Below, piece by piece: positions 43,769 to 55,807 of a DNA stretch of 64,000 nt. The stretch comes from Alteraquisediminimonas sediminicola. Its GTDB lineage: Bacteria > Pseudomonadota > Alphaproteobacteria > Sphingomonadales > Sphingomonadaceae. Positions within the stretch are counted from its first letter, which is position 1; each line of letters opens with the position of its first letter. Under the pieces are notes generated by a model. The model had not been told where the DNA came from. It made no database searches and saw only the letters and a list, made by a program, of their open reading frames with translations. Both the position numbers and the translations under genes were made by a program. The DNA lies in NCBI RefSeq assembly GCF_019740335.1, contig NZ_JAHXZS010000001.1, forward strand, positions 496,001-560,000, written 5' to 3'.

Positions 43769-43842
43769 TGGAGCGGGTGAAGGGAATCGAACCCTCGTCG
43801 TAAGCTTGGAAGGCTTCTGCTCTACCATTGAGCTACACCCGC
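43769..43842 (-). tRNA. tRNA-Gly (anticodon UCC)
   Basis: Minus-strand sequence GCGGGTGTAGCTCAATGGTA ... GGGTTCGATTCCCTTCACC CGCTCCA folds as a cloverleaf: acceptor GCGGGTG/CACCCGC, anticodon loop CTTCCAA, T loop TTCGATT, encoded CCA. In the opposite direction to gyrB. The 187 nt between here and the TRIC gene (43582-43768) hold no clear gene. Confidence 0.95.
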
Positions 43843-43857
43843 TTATCCATGCACTAG

Positions 43858-46458
<2,601 letters not shown>

Positions 46459-46465
46459 AAGATAA

Positions 46466-46501
46466 TTGTCCCTCAGACGCCATCCGGCGCTTGAGGGACA
46501 A
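46466..46501. terminator. stem-loop between convergent gyrB and ABC transporter genes
   Basis: TTGTCCCTCA, CGCC, loop ATCC, GGCG, TGAGGGACAA: long near-perfect stem in the 48-nt convergent gap. Lacks a U-tract on either side. Confidence 0.6.
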
Positions 46502-46506
46502 GCAAA

Positions 46507-48318
46507 CTACGCCGCAGCTTCTTCAAAGCCCTCATTGGCCTGCCGCGCCCACATTTCGGCATAAAGCCCTTGTTGCGCCAGCAATGCCGCATGGGTGCCG
46601 CGTTCGGCGATTTGGCCCGCTTCCAGCACGATGATCTCATCCGCCTGCTGGATTGTGGAAAGCCGGTGCGCGATCATGATCGTGGTGCGGCGTTCGGCCA
46701 CCTCGGTCAACGTCGCCTGAATTTCCGCCTCTGTCCGGCTATCAAGCGCACTCGTCGCCTCATCAAGGATTAGGATCGGCGGATCTTTCAACAAGGTGCG
46801 CGCAATCGCCACCCGCTGTTTTTCGCCACCCGACAGCTTCAACCCGCGCTCGCCCACTTCGGTCGCATATTGCTTCGGCTGGGCCGCGATAAAGTCATGG
46901 ATCGCCGCACCGCGCGCCGCCGCCTCAATCGCCGCCTGATCGGCCCCTGCCCGGCCATAGCCGATATTATAGCCGATGCTCTCATTGAACAGCACCGTAT
47001 CCTGCGGCACAATCCCAATCGCCTGCCGCAATGACGTCTGCCGCACGCGGCGAATATCCTGCCCATCGACCAAGATGCAGCCACCCGTCACATCATAAAA
47101 ACGGAACAACAACCGCGCGAGGGTGGATTTGCCCGCCCCCGAAGGCCCGACAATCGCCAGGCTATGACCCGCTGGCACATGAAAGCTGATCCCGTTCAAG
47201 ATCTGTCGATCCGACTGATAGGCAAAGGCGACATTGTCGAACGTCACCGCCGCCCCGTCCAGCGCAAGCACCGCCGCATCCGGCGCGTCCTCGACCTCGG
47301 TCGGGGTATCGATCAGTTCGAACATCGCCGCCATATCGATCAAGCCTTGGCGAATGGTGCGATAGACCATGCCCAGCATATCGAGCGGACGGAACAATTG
47401 CGCCAGCAACGTATTGACCAACACCACATCGCCAACCGTAAACCGCCCTTGCGACCAGCCCCAAACGGTAAATGCCATCGCACCCGCCATCATCAGATTG
47501 GTGATCAACGACTGGCCGACATTCAGCGCGGCCAGCGAGTTTTCCGACTTCACCGCCGCATCGGCATAGCGCTTGACGACGCGAGAATATTGCTCAACTT
47601 CGCGGTCTTCGGCGTTGAAATATTTGACGGTTTCGTAATTCAACAGGCTATCGACCGACCGCGCCACTGTGGCCGTATCAAGGTCGTTCATCTCGGCCCG
47701 CAATTTGGCGCGCCATTCGGTCACGGTGCGGGTGAACCAGCTATAAAACACCACCATGACGGCAGTGGCCGCGACCAGCCCAAAACCGAATTTGACCCAG
47801 AAAATCGCCATCACCGCGATCAATTCAATCGCCGTCGGCGCAAGATTGAACAGCAGGAAATAGAGCATCGTGTCGATGCTCTTGGTCCCGCGTTCGATCA
47901 CCTTGGTCACCGCCCCGGTGCGCCGCCCCAGGTGAAAGCGCAACGAGAGTTGATGCAAATGGGCAAAGACATTGACCGCCAACCGCCTCGTCGCATCCTG
48001 CCCGACCCGTTCAAACACGGTATTGCGTAGATTATCGAACAACACCCCGCCAAATCGTGCGCCCGCATAGGCCATGACCAGCGCCATCGCCAATCCGATT
48101 GCCGCCTGCTGATGCCCCGGCGCCATGCGATTGACCGCCGCGCCATAAAGGAAACCCATGCTGATCTGCACAGCCTTGGACAGCAGGATCAACACCATCG
48201 CCAAGATGATCCGCGCCCGCAACGCGGGCTGATCCTTCGGCCATAAATAGGGCAAAAAACGCCGCATCACGTCCATGCCGGGCGTGGGAACGTCCTTTGT
48301 CTCTTCCATCGGCGGCAT
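46507..48318 (-). CDS. ATM1/HMT1-type ABC exporter (fused permease-ATPase)
   Basis: 603 residues. Six-helix permease half (residues about 30-310) followed by the ATPase: Walker A VGPSGAGKSTLARLL, signature LSGGEKQRVAIARTLL, Walker B PILILDEATSALD. Homologous to mitochondrial Atm1 and bacterial AtmA, which export glutathione-linked or metal-thiol compounds and protect from heavy metals. Homodimer in the inner membrane. Start ATG shares its A with the rsmD stop (TAATG), making it the third gene of rluB-rsmD-ABC. Confidence 0.9.
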   Translation of the reverse strand: MPPMEETKDVPTPGMDVMRRFLPYLWPKDQPALRARIILAMVLILLSKAVQISMGFLYGAAVNRMAPGHQQAAIGLAMALVMAYAGARFGGVLFDNLRNTVFERVGQDATRRLAVNVFAHLHQLSLRFHLGRRTGAVTKVIERGTKSIDTMLYFLLFNLAPTAIELIAVMAIFWVKFGFGLVAATAVMVVFYSWFTRTVTEWRAKLRAEMNDLDTATVARSVDSLLNYETVKYFNAEDREVEQYSRVVKRYADAAVKSENSLAALNVGQSLITNLMMAGAMAFTVWGWSQGRFTVGDVVLVNTLLAQLFRPLDMLGMVYRTIRQGLIDMAAMFELIDTPTEVEDAPDAAVLALDGAAVTFDNVAFAYQSDRQILNGISFHVPAGHSLAIVGPSGAGKSTLARLLFRFYDVTGGCILVDGQDIRRVRQTSLRQAIGIVPQDTVLFNESIGYNIGYGRAGADQAAIEAAARGAAIHDFIAAQPKQYATEVGERGLKLSGGEKQRVAIARTLLKDPPILILDEATSALDSRTEAEIQATLTEVAERRTTIMIAHRLSTIQQADEIIVLEAGQIAERGTHAALLAQQGLYAEMWARQANEGFEEAAA

Positions 48319-48869
48319 TAAGCAACGGCCTCATAACGGAATAATTGCAGCCGCGCCTTGCCATGATCGCGCACGACATCGGGTGCGAATCCGGCTACGT
48401 CCAGCACTTCATTCTTCTTCGTTTCGACGCTGATCAAGGAATGCGGCGCAAACCAGCCAAGGCGGCCCAATTTGTCCATCGCCACGCCGCCAGCACCCGT
48501 TTCATAAGGCGGGTCCATCATCGTCAGATCATAGGTCCGCGTCGCCTGACCAAGCGTCAACACGCTGCCTTGGCGCACGACGGCCCGCGTGCCTGCCCCC
48601 AATTTCTCGATATTGGTCCGCAGGCAATCCAGCGCCGCCTTATCCTGTTCCACGAACACAACCTCCGCCGCGCCGCGCGACAAGGCTTCCAACCCCAACG
48701 CGCCAGAACCCGCAAACAGGTCGAGCACATGCAAGCCCTCAAAACTGCCCAACCGACTGGTAAGCATCGAAAACAGCGCCTCACGCGTGCGATCGGCGGT
48801 GGGGCGCGTCGTATCGCCCTTGGGCGCGATCAAATTCCGCCCCCGCCATTCCCCGGCAATAATCCTCAC
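48318..48869 (-). CDS. rsmD: 16S rRNA (guanine(966)-N2)-methyltransferase
   Basis: 183 residues. MRIIAGEWRGRNLIAPKGDT N-terminus, VLDLFAGSGALGLEALSRGA as SAM motif I, and the catalytic motif MMDPPYETG. Methylates G966 of 16S rRNA using SAM. The ATG overlaps the rluB stop by 4 nt, and its own stop overlaps the ABC exporter start, so the three are translationally coupled. Confidence 0.94.
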   Translation of the reverse strand: MRIIAGEWRGRNLIAPKGDTTRPTADRTREALFSMLTSRLGSFEGLHVLDLFAGSGALGLEALSRGAAEVVFVEQDKAALDCLRTNIEKLGAGTRAVVRQGSVLTLGQATRTYDLTMMDPPYETGAGGVAMDKLGRLGWFAPHSLISVETKKNEVLDVAGFAPDVVRDHGKARLQLFRYEAVA

Positions 48870-50335
48870 GCTTTCTTCTCCAAGCTATTGCGGAAGACCA
48901 CGAGATCGTGACGACGCACCTCGCCAATCTGGCCCGCCGTCAATTCGCCAATCTCGAACGGGCCGTAAGAAGTGCGGATAAGTCGTGAAACTTCCAGCCC
49001 TAAATATTCAAGCACGCGCCGAACTTCGCGATTTTTACCCTCGGTCAGTTTCATCTCGATCCAGACATTGGCCCCGGTCCGACGCTCTAAATTCGCGTTG
49101 ATCGGGCCATAGCGCACGCCCTCGATCTCGACCCCGAGCATCAGATCTTCCAATTGCTCCTGCGACACCTTGCCATAAGCACGGGCGCGATAGCTGCGCT
49201 CGATCCCGGTGGACGGCAGTTCCAACTGACGCTTGAACTCGCCATCGGTGGTGAGCAGCAACAGCCCTTCGGTGTTCATATCAAGCCGCCCGACCGGCAC
49301 AAGGCGCGGCAGATCCTTGGGCAGCACATCATAGATGGTCTTGCGCCCCTTGGGATCGCGTTCAGTCGTCAACACGCCGCTCGGCTTATGAAACAGGAAC
49401 AGTCGCGCCGGGGTCGGCTGTTTGACCGGCACGCCATCCACGGTAATGCCATGCAATGACGTCAGGATGGTCGCGGGTGTATCGATCACCACCCCATCAC
49501 GTGCCACGCGGCCTTCCTCGATCATCCGCTCGATTTCGCGGCGCGAGGCCACGCCCGCACGGGCCAGCAGCTTGGCGATGCGCTGTTCATCCTTCGGCTC
49601 CGCCATCACGGCCTTGGAAAAACCCCCACTCTTCCCGGCGCCCTTGGCACGCGCCGCCACCATGCGTGAACCAGACCGGCCCAAACGCGGCGCATTGGGA
49701 TCGACAGCGCCCGGCCTGCCCCGGCCCGGCCCCTTATTCGGGCCTCTGCTCGGGGCGCGCTCTGGCGCACGATCTGGATGACGTTCAGCGCTGCGCTCCG
49801 GCCCGCGATCCGGACGGCGCTCAGCACCACGCTCCGGCGCACGATCCGGGCGGCGTTCAGCGCCACGTTCCAGCGCGCGATCAGGGCGGCGTTCAGCGCC
49901 ACGTTCCGGCGCGCGATCTGGACGACGTTCAGCGCCACGCTCCGGCCCACGATCCGGGCGGCGTTCACCACCACGCACAGGTCCACGATCTGGACGACGC
50001 TCAGCGCCACGCTCCGGCGCGCGATCCGGACGACGCTCAGCGCCACGTTCCGGCCCGCGATCCGGGCGGCGTTCACCGCCGCGCTCCGGCGCGCGATCAG
50101 GGCGGCGTTCACCACCGCGCTCCGGCCCGCGATCCGGGCGGCGTTCCCCACCACGTTCGGGGCGACGGTCAGGGCCGCGATCAGCCCCTTTGTTATCCGA
50201 GCCTCTATTGCCCGGACCTCGACCTGCACCACCGCCAGCACCTCTGGCAGCGCCTCCGCCGGACATAGGTTTGCGAGGGCCGCGTGGGCCGGATGGAGCG
50301 CGTGGTGGTCTTTGTGTCATATCGGGGCTGGCCAT
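48866..50335 (-). CDS. rluB: RluB-like 23S rRNA pseudouridine synthase with Arg-rich repeat tail
   Basis: 489 residues. About 225 N-terminal residues are disordered, rich in Arg, Gly, Pro, Asp and Glu; within them eleven 12-residue units RPDR[GA]PERG[GA]ER run from about residue 53 to 184. Then an S4 domain (RIAKLLARAGVASRREIERM) and the RsuA/RluB catalytic domain with VGRLDMNTEGLLLLT (catalytic Asp) and the C-terminal NREVRRVLEYLGLEVSRLIR. Makes pseudouridine in 23S rRNA helix 89/90 region; RluE/RluF/RsuA are alternatives. An in-frame ATG at 50320 is also possible; neither has a ribosome site. Confidence 0.85.
   Translation of the reverse strand: MASPDMTQRPPRAPSGPRGPRKPMSGGGAARGAGGGAGRGPGNRGSDNKGADRGPDRRPERGGERRPDRGPERGGERRPDRAPERGGERRPDRGPERGAERRPDRAPERGAERRPDRGPVRGGERRPDRGPERGAERRPDRAPERGAERRPDRALERGAERRPDRAPERGAERRPDRGPERSAERHPDRAPERAPSRGPNKGPGRGRPGAVDPNAPRLGRSGSRMVAARAKGAGKSGGFSKAVMAEPKDEQRIAKLLARAGVASRREIERMIEEGRVARDGVVIDTPATILTSLHGITVDGVPVKQPTPARLFLFHKPSGVLTTERDPKGRKTIYDVLPKDLPRLVPVGRLDMNTEGLLLLTTDGEFKRQLELPSTGIERSYRARAYGKVSQEQLEDLMLGVEIEGVRYGPINANLERRTGANVWIEMKLTEGKNREVRRVLEYLGLEVSRLIRTSYGPFEIGELTAGQIGEVRRHDLVVFRNSLEKKA
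49760..50179 (-). repeat. 36-bp coding minisatellite inside rluB
   Basis: About eleven and a half tandem 36-bp units, plus-strand consensus around GGCGTTCAGCGCCACGTTCC, each encoding one 12-residue Arg-rich unit. Units differ mainly at two positions (Gly/Ala), so length can change by whole units without frameshift. Confidence 0.9.
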
Positions 50336-50336
50336 A

Positions 50337-50361
50337 GCGCGAAATTGCGCTAGTTTCGCGC
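50337..50361. promoter_or_regulatory. inverted repeat in the divergent rluB/ampG spacer
   Basis: GCGCGAAA (50337-50344) and TTTCGCGC (50354-50361), 9 nt apart, immediately upstream of the rluB ATG and 32 nt before the ampG ATG. Operator-like; no regulator known. Confidence 0.35.
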
Positions 50362-50392
50362 ATTAATTGCATATTCATCGGGGAATACACAC

Positions 50393-51691
50393 ATGGCGTC
50401 GGGTGAAGCGGCTGGTAACAAGAGCATCTGGGCCGCATTTCACCCCTATTTGGAACGCGGGCCATTGGGCGCGTTCTTCCTCGGCATCTCGTCCGGCTTC
50501 CCTTATGCGATGATCGGCGCGACGCTCACAACCCGATTGGCGCAGGATGGAATCGACAAGAAAACCGTCACCGCCTTCACCTTTGCCTTTCTCGTTTACA
50601 ATTTGAAATTCCTCTGGGCATGGATGGTCGATGGCGTCCATCTGCCGATTATTGGCCGATTGGGTCAACGCGTCTCATGGATGCTGCTGACCGGCACCTT
50701 GGTGTTTGCCGCCGTCATCAACCTCGCCTTGGTCGATCCCTCGGCCCATCTCGGCGCAACCGTCACTGCCGCCGTGCTGGTCGGTATTGCAGGCGCGACG
50801 TTCGACATCGTGATCGACGCCTATCGGATCGAGACCTTGCAGCCTTATCAACTCGGTATCGGGTCCGGCATGTCGCAATATGGCTGGCGGATCGGATCTG
50901 CGGGCGCGGGCGCGCTGGCGTTGGTGCTGGCGGATCGCATGGGCTGGAGCGCCGCCTATATGGCCTGCGCCCTGTTTGCATTCCCCGCCATGATCGCCGC
51001 ATTGGTGCTGGGCGAACCGGCCCGCCATCGCGAACCGACGCCGCGCAAGGGGCTGGCGCATAGCTGGGCCGCGATCAAAGGCCCGCTGGTGGAATTTTTC
51101 CAGCGCAAGGGCGCATTGCTCGTGTTGCTGTTCATTCTCATCCACAAGATCGGCGATACGCTCGCTAACCTGACGTTCCGGCTGCTGTTCGACGATCTGG
51201 GGTTCAGCAATGATGAAATCGCGGTGTTCGATATCGGCGTCGGTTTTTGGGCCTATCTCATCGGTATTTTCGCGGGCGGCATGATTTTCGCCCGGTTCGG
51301 CCTCAAGAAATCAGTGCTGTTCGCCTTGATCCTGATGTGCGTGTCGAACTTCTCCTTCGCCCTGCTGGCGGCGGCGGGACACAGCAATATCGGCATGGCG
51401 GGCGCTATCGGCTTTGAAAATGCGGCCAGCGGTTTTGGCGGCGTGGTGGTGGTCGCCTATTTCTCGGCCTTGTGCGATCTGCGCTTCACCGCGGCCCAAT
51501 ATGCGCTGATTTCTGCGGGGGCGAGCATCGTTGGCCGGTTCGTGACCGGGGCGAGCGCAGGGGCGCTGATCGAGACAATGGGCTATGTGAATTTCTATCT
51601 GCTCACGACCCTGCTCGCAGTGCCGGGGATCGTCCTGTTCTGGATCATGTTGCGGATGAAAATGGTCGAAGAGCCGAACGGCCACGCATAA
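50393..51691 (+). CDS. ampG: AmpG family muropeptide MFS permease
   Basis: 432 residues, 12-14 membrane helices. The first helix region GAFFLGISSGFPYAMIGATLTTRL corresponds to the AmpG motif (SGLPLALTGSTL in E. coli), and KFLWAWMVDGVHLPIIGRLGQR is the conserved cytoplasmic loop. AmpG imports GlcNAc-anhydroMurNAc peptides for cell-wall recycling. No ampC/ampR nearby. Short, cytoplasmic N-terminus. Confidence 0.85.
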   Translation: MASGEAAGNKSIWAAFHPYLERGPLGAFFLGISSGFPYAMIGATLTTRLAQDGIDKKTVTAFTFAFLVYNLKFLWAWMVDGVHLPIIGRLGQRVSWMLLTGTLVFAAVINLALVDPSAHLGATVTAAVLVGIAGATFDIVIDAYRIETLQPYQLGIGSGMSQYGWRIGSAGAGALALVLADRMGWSAAYMACALFAFPAMIAALVLGEPARHREPTPRKGLAHSWAAIKGPLVEFFQRKGALLVLLFILIHKIGDTLANLTFRLLFDDLGFSNDEIAVFDIGVGFWAYLIGIFAGGMIFARFGLKKSVLFALILMCVSNFSFALLAAAGHSNIGMAGAIGFENAASGFGGVVVVAYFSALCDLRFTAAQYALISAGASIVGRFVTGASAGALIETMGYVNFYLLTTLLAVPGIVLFWIMLRMKMVEEPNGHA

Positions 51692-51739
51692 AATTTATTC
51701 TGGCTGGACGTTGATGGCAAAGAGCGCGATGAACATCTG

Positions 51740-54700
51740 ATGATGATGTCGCGTTCCCGGATCATGCTGGCATTGCTGTCGGCCCTGTTATTGGCTGCAT
51801 TGCTTGGCCTGTGGTTGATGCGTCGGCCCATCGCGAGCGATGTCATCGACAATTATCTGGCGAAATCGCAGGTGCCGGCCAGCTATGAACTGGTGCAAAT
51901 CGGCCCGCAGGATCAATTACTCCGCAATGTCGTGCTGGGCGATCCGGCCCGGCCCGATCTGGTTGCGCGCGAAGTGCGGATCAATCTTGGCTGGGGGCTA
52001 AAGGGCGTCCGGGTCGAACGGATACAGGCCATCGGGCTGCGGCTGCGCGCCAAGATGGACGCGCAGGGCGCGCTCTCGCTCGGCAGTTTGGATCGGCTGC
52101 GCCCGGCCCCCAGTGGCGCACCATTTGCCCTCCCCGCTTATGAGGTCGATCTGGCCGATAGCGCGATGGAATTGACGACGCCTTGGGGCAATTTGGTGGC
52201 CGGGCTGAACGGTCGCGGCCCGCTGCCGGGTGGTTTTGAGGCGCGGCTCGTCATCCGCTCCCATGGCCTGCAATATCAGGACTGCTCCCTTGGCCGATTG
52301 AACGCCCCGTTGCGCGTCCGCACCCAATCTGGCCGCATCCATATCGCCGGGCAAATCGCGGCGCTGAACGGCACATGCAAGGGCCAAGACCTCGCCCTCA
52401 CCGCGCCATTGTTGCGGCCTGACATTTGGCTGGCCCATGATTTGAACGGCTGGAACGGCGCGATCCGGGGCCAAGCCGCCGAACTGCGCCAAGGCCAACA
52501 CCGGCTCATCGGCCTTGACGGCAATCTTACCGCCAACGCCGATCGCCTCAATGAGATGAAGGGCAAATTCCGCCTCGGCAACAAGGCCGCGCATTTCGGC
52601 GAGATCGGCGCAGTCAATGGCAAGATCAGCCTGACCGGCGATTATGCGCTGTCGCCAAAGGCCAAGTCCCTGACCGCCCGGCTCGATGCCACATCCTTGG
52701 CGCTGGACGACCAGATACTGCGGCCCGTCCACACCGCATTGGCCGGGGCCAAAGCCACACCGATTGCGGGCATCGCGGGTGATCTCGACAATGCGCTTCG
52801 CCGTACCAGCCAGTCGCTCAGCCTATCCGCCAACATCAACTTCATTGACACCCCCGCACAAAAAAGCCTCCGCCTCGACCAAGTGCAACTCACCAGCGCC
52901 AGCGGCCTCAACGCCAGCAGCAGCAAGCTCGCCCTCGACCTTCGCACCAACAGCCTGACGAGCGAGGGCTTCAGCCTGAATGGCGGCGGCTTTCCCGACA
53001 CCCGCTTCATGATGGCCCCATGGCGCTTCGGCACGGCGGGGAGCGGCACCCTCACCATCGCATCCTTGCGCCATGGTCGTGAACGACTTGCCCTGACGCC
53101 AGTGCAATTACGTGGCATCGGCAGTGGCAATGTGCAGCTAGATACCCGGCTCATACTGGATGGTGATTTCCCCGGTGGCCGGGTCGATGGCCTCAATCTG
53201 CCGGTCGCGCTCCAGATCGGCGATCATATCAGCCTTGGCCGGGGCTGCGTTCCGTTGCGCTTCTCCCGGCTGGCGGCGGCGGGCGCGGTCTTCGGACCAA
53301 GCCAGATGCGCGCCTGCCCGACCAATGGCCCGGCCATTTTGCGGAGCGGCGGCAAACAAGGGCTGACGGGCGGCTTCGCGATTGCTGGTCCCCGCCTCAT
53401 GGGCCGGATGGGCGATAGCCCGATCAACATCACTGCCGAAAAATTATCGGTCCCGCTGGTGCCGCTCAGTTTCCGGCTGGATGGGACGACCATCACGATT
53501 GGCACAGGCGAAGACCCGCACCAATTTGCCTTCACCCAATTGAATGGCCGGTTCGATACCACCGGCGTCGCGGGCGCATTTACGTCCCTGTCCGCCAAAT
53601 TATCGGCGATCCCTTTGTTGATGACCGAGGGCGCGGGTCAGTGGAACATGCGCCAAGGCGTATTAAGTGCCAAGGGTGATGTCCGCGTCGCCGATGCCAT
53701 CCTCAAAGACCCGCGCTTCCGCCCGTTGCTGGCGCGCGACATTGAGCTAAGTTTGCGCGACAATGTCATCCACGCCCATGGCGTTTTGCGCCACCCGGCC
53801 TCCGGCACGCAAATCGTCGATGTGGACATCACCCATGATCTCAATACAGCCACCGGCCATGCTGACCTCACCGTCCCCGGCATCTATTTCCGTACCGATG
53901 GGTTGCAGCCCGATATGCTGACCAGCACTACCCTTGGCGTCATCGCCAATGTGCGCGGGGATGTGACCGGCCATGGGCGGATCGACTGGACCCCCAAGGC
54001 CATCACCAGCAATGGCCTGTTCGGCACGGAAAATATGGACTTTGCCGCCGCCTTCGGCCCGGTCAACGGCTTTGCCACCCAAGTCGCGTTTACCGATCTG
54101 CTCGGCATCACCTCGGCGCCGGGGCAGAAAATCACGATTCGCAACGTCAACCCCGGCATGGAAGTGCTGGACGGGCTGATCCAATATCAATTACTGCCCG
54201 GCAACCGGCTGCAAATCGAGGGCGGACGCTGGCCGTTCAACGGCGGCTTCCTGACGCTTGATCCGAGCGTGCTCGATCTCAACAAATCGATGGAACGCCG
54301 CCTCGCCTTCCGCGTGGAAGGGCTGGATGCCGCCAAGTTCATTCAACAGCTCGGCTATCAGAATATCAGCGCCAGCGGCATTTTCGATGGCGTCATCCCG
54401 ATGATCTTCGATGATCGCGGCGGGCGGATCGAAGGCGGCTATCTCGTCGCGCGCAAGGGTGGCGGCTCGGTCGCTTATGTCGGGGAACTGACCCGCGCCC
54501 AATTGGGCAGCATGGGGAAAATGGCATTCGATGCGCTGCGTTCGCTGCGGTATCAGGCGCTGACGATTGAGCTGGAAGGCGCGCTTGATGGCGACATCAT
54601 CACGCGGGTGAAATTCGACGGACTGGCGCAAGAGCCGATCCGCCCCGGCGTCAAAGTGCCCTTTAGCGGCACATTGAAAAAGCTGCCGTTCCGTTTCAAC

Positions 54701-54823
54701 ATCAGCATCCGCGCCCCGTTCCGCAGCCTGCTCAACCAAGCGGAAATGATGAGCGACCCGCAACGGATGATCCGCAGCTATATGCCGACACCCCTGACCG
54801 ACATTCCGGGGATTACGCCTTAA
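51740..54823 (+). CDS. ydbH: YdbH family AsmA-like intermembrane protein
   Basis: 1027 residues. N-terminal membrane helix (IMLALLSALLLAALLGLWLM), a long periplasmic beta-rich body, and a C-terminal dicarboxylate-transport/YdbH domain (GGYLVARKGGGSVAYVGELT, LRSLRYQALTIELEGALDGD, LPFRFNISIRAPFRSLLNQ). E. coli YdbH works with TamB and YhdP in phospholipid transport to the outer membrane. The usual small partners YnbE and YdbL are not seen here. Three consecutive ATG codons make the exact start uncertain. Confidence 0.82.
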   Translation: MMMSRSRIMLALLSALLLAALLGLWLMRRPIASDVIDNYLAKSQVPASYELVQIGPQDQLLRNVVLGDPARPDLVAREVRINLGWGLKGVRVERIQAIGLRLRAKMDAQGALSLGSLDRLRPAPSGAPFALPAYEVDLADSAMELTTPWGNLVAGLNGRGPLPGGFEARLVIRSHGLQYQDCSLGRLNAPLRVRTQSGRIHIAGQIAALNGTCKGQDLALTAPLLRPDIWLAHDLNGWNGAIRGQAAELRQGQHRLIGLDGNLTANADRLNEMKGKFRLGNKAAHFGEIGAVNGKISLTGDYALSPKAKSLTARLDATSLALDDQILRPVHTALAGAKATPIAGIAGDLDNALRRTSQSLSLSANINFIDTPAQKSLRLDQVQLTSASGLNASSSKLALDLRTNSLTSEGFSLNGGGFPDTRFMMAPWRFGTAGSGTLTIASLRHGRERLALTPVQLRGIGSGNVQLDTRLILDGDFPGGRVDGLNLPVALQIGDHISLGRGCVPLRFSRLAAAGAVFGPSQMRACPTNGPAILRSGGKQGLTGGFAIAGPRLMGRMGDSPINITAEKLSVPLVPLSFRLDGTTITIGTGEDPHQFAFTQLNGRFDTTGVAGAFTSLSAKLSAIPLLMTEGAGQWNMRQGVLSAKGDVRVADAILKDPRFRPLLARDIELSLRDNVIHAHGVLRHPASGTQIVDVDITHDLNTATGHADLTVPGIYFRTDGLQPDMLTSTTLGVIANVRGDVTGHGRIDWTPKAITSNGLFGTENMDFAAAFGPVNGFATQVAFTDLLGITSAPGQKITIRNVNPGMEVLDGLIQYQLLPGNRLQIEGGRWPFNGGFLTLDPSVLDLNKSMERRLAFRVEGLDAAKFIQQLGYQNISASGIFDGVIPMIFDDRGGRIEGGYLVARKGGGSVAYVGELTRAQLGSMGKMAFDALRSLRYQALTIELEGALDGDIITRVKFDGLAQEPIRPGVKVPFSGTLKKLPFRFNISIRAPFRSLLNQAEMMSDPQRMIRSYMPTPLTDIPGITP

Positions 54824-54827
54824 AGTG

Positions 54828-55049
54828 CTAAAAAATACCGCCGCCCAATAACAGCCGCATCACGCCCACCACAATCACAACGATATTCAGGTCGCGCCCG
54901 CTCGTTTGTGGCGCGGTGACGCCAATCGCAAGGCCGATCACCGGCAGCGGGATGATGAACCAATTGGCCCAACCCAACAGCGGAAAGAACGCAATCACGA
55001 CCAATAACAGGCTAATCCCGCCAATGATCAGGGACAGTAGATTGCGCAT
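54828..55049 (-). CDS. small membrane protein
   Basis: 73 residues from MRNLLSLIIGGISL (ATG 55049, GGAGAAGG just upstream; a second ATG directly precedes). Three short hydrophobic stretches (LLSLIIGGISLLLVVIAFF, WFIIPLPVIGLAIGV, NIVVIVVGVMRLLLGG). No named family. Last gene of the aguA-alr-mla-glo transcript, 26 nt after gloB. Confidence 0.7.
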   Translation of the reverse strand: MRNLLSLIIGGISLLLVVIAFFPLLGWANWFIIPLPVIGLAIGVTAPQTSGRDLNIVVIVVGVMRLLLGGGIF

Positions 55050-55075
55050 CATCCTTCTCCCTCAGGCTTCAAAGC

Positions 55076-55807
55076 TCACCCCTTGAAATCATCCTTCTCC
55101 GCGCGGCGCTTGGCCAATTCTACCACATTTGTGGCCCGCATGAATGGGTTGGTCGCGCGTTCCAGCGCGATGCTGGTCGGCACCGTAGCCTCACCTGCGG
55201 CGCGCGCCTGTTCCACCTTTACCATCCGCGACTTTACATCCGCATTATCCGGCTCGGCAAACAGCGCATAACGACCATTGGAAGACGTATATTCATGGGC
55301 GCAATAGACAGCGGTTTCGGGCGGCAATTGCGCCAATCGCTGCATATTCGCAAACATCTGCGCGGGCGTGCCTTCGAACAACCGCCCGCAACCCATCGCA
55401 AACAACGTATCGCCAACAAACACGACCCCGGCCTGCGGCAGATAATAAGCGATATGCCCGGCAGTATGGGCAGGCACATCCCAGACTTCCGCCTCAAATG
55501 CACCGATCCGGGCGCGGTCGCCCTCACCCAAGGCCATATCCAGCCCCGGGATTTTGTCCGCCTCAGCCTTTGGCCCGCTGATGCGGCAATTGGTCGCCAG
55601 CTTGATCGCCTCATTCCCGCCGACATGATCGCCGTGCCAATGGGTGTTCCAGATCTGCGTAATGGTCCAACCGCGCTTTGCGGCCTCGGCCAACACCTCG
55701 TCCGATGTCGCCGGATCGATCACCACGGTCTCGCTGGAGGCCACATCATGGACCAGCCAGATATAATTATCCGACAATACCGGGATGCGAACGATCTCCA
55801 GCGCCAT
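55076..55807 (-). CDS. gloB: hydroxyacylglutathione hydrolase (glyoxalase II)
   Basis: 243 residues from MALEIVRIPVLSDNYIWLV, whose ATG overlaps the gloA-like stop as TAATG. Metallo-beta-lactamase fold with THWHGDHVGG binding the di-metal centre, plus GHTxGH-like PAHTAGHIAYYLP and FVGDTLFAMGCGRLFEG. Hydrolyses S-D-lactoylglutathione to D-lactate and glutathione, completing methylglyoxal detoxification begun by the adjacent VOC enzyme. Confidence 0.93.
   Translation of the reverse strand: MALEIVRIPVLSDNYIWLVHDVASSETVVIDPATSDEVLAEAAKRGWTITQIWNTHWHGDHVGGNEAIKLATNCRISGPKAEADKIPGLDMALGEGDRARIGAFEAEVWDVPAHTAGHIAYYLPQAGVVFVGDTLFAMGCGRLFEGTPAQMFANMQRLAQLPPETAVYCAHEYTSSNGRYALFAEPDNADVKSRMVKVEQARAAGEATVPTSIALERATNPFMRATNVVELAKRRAEKDDFKG

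Noticed and set aside
49456-50353. Long open frames on the plus strand across the rluB repeat
   Set aside because: Caused by the 36-bp repeat lacking stops in several frames; low-complexity translation.
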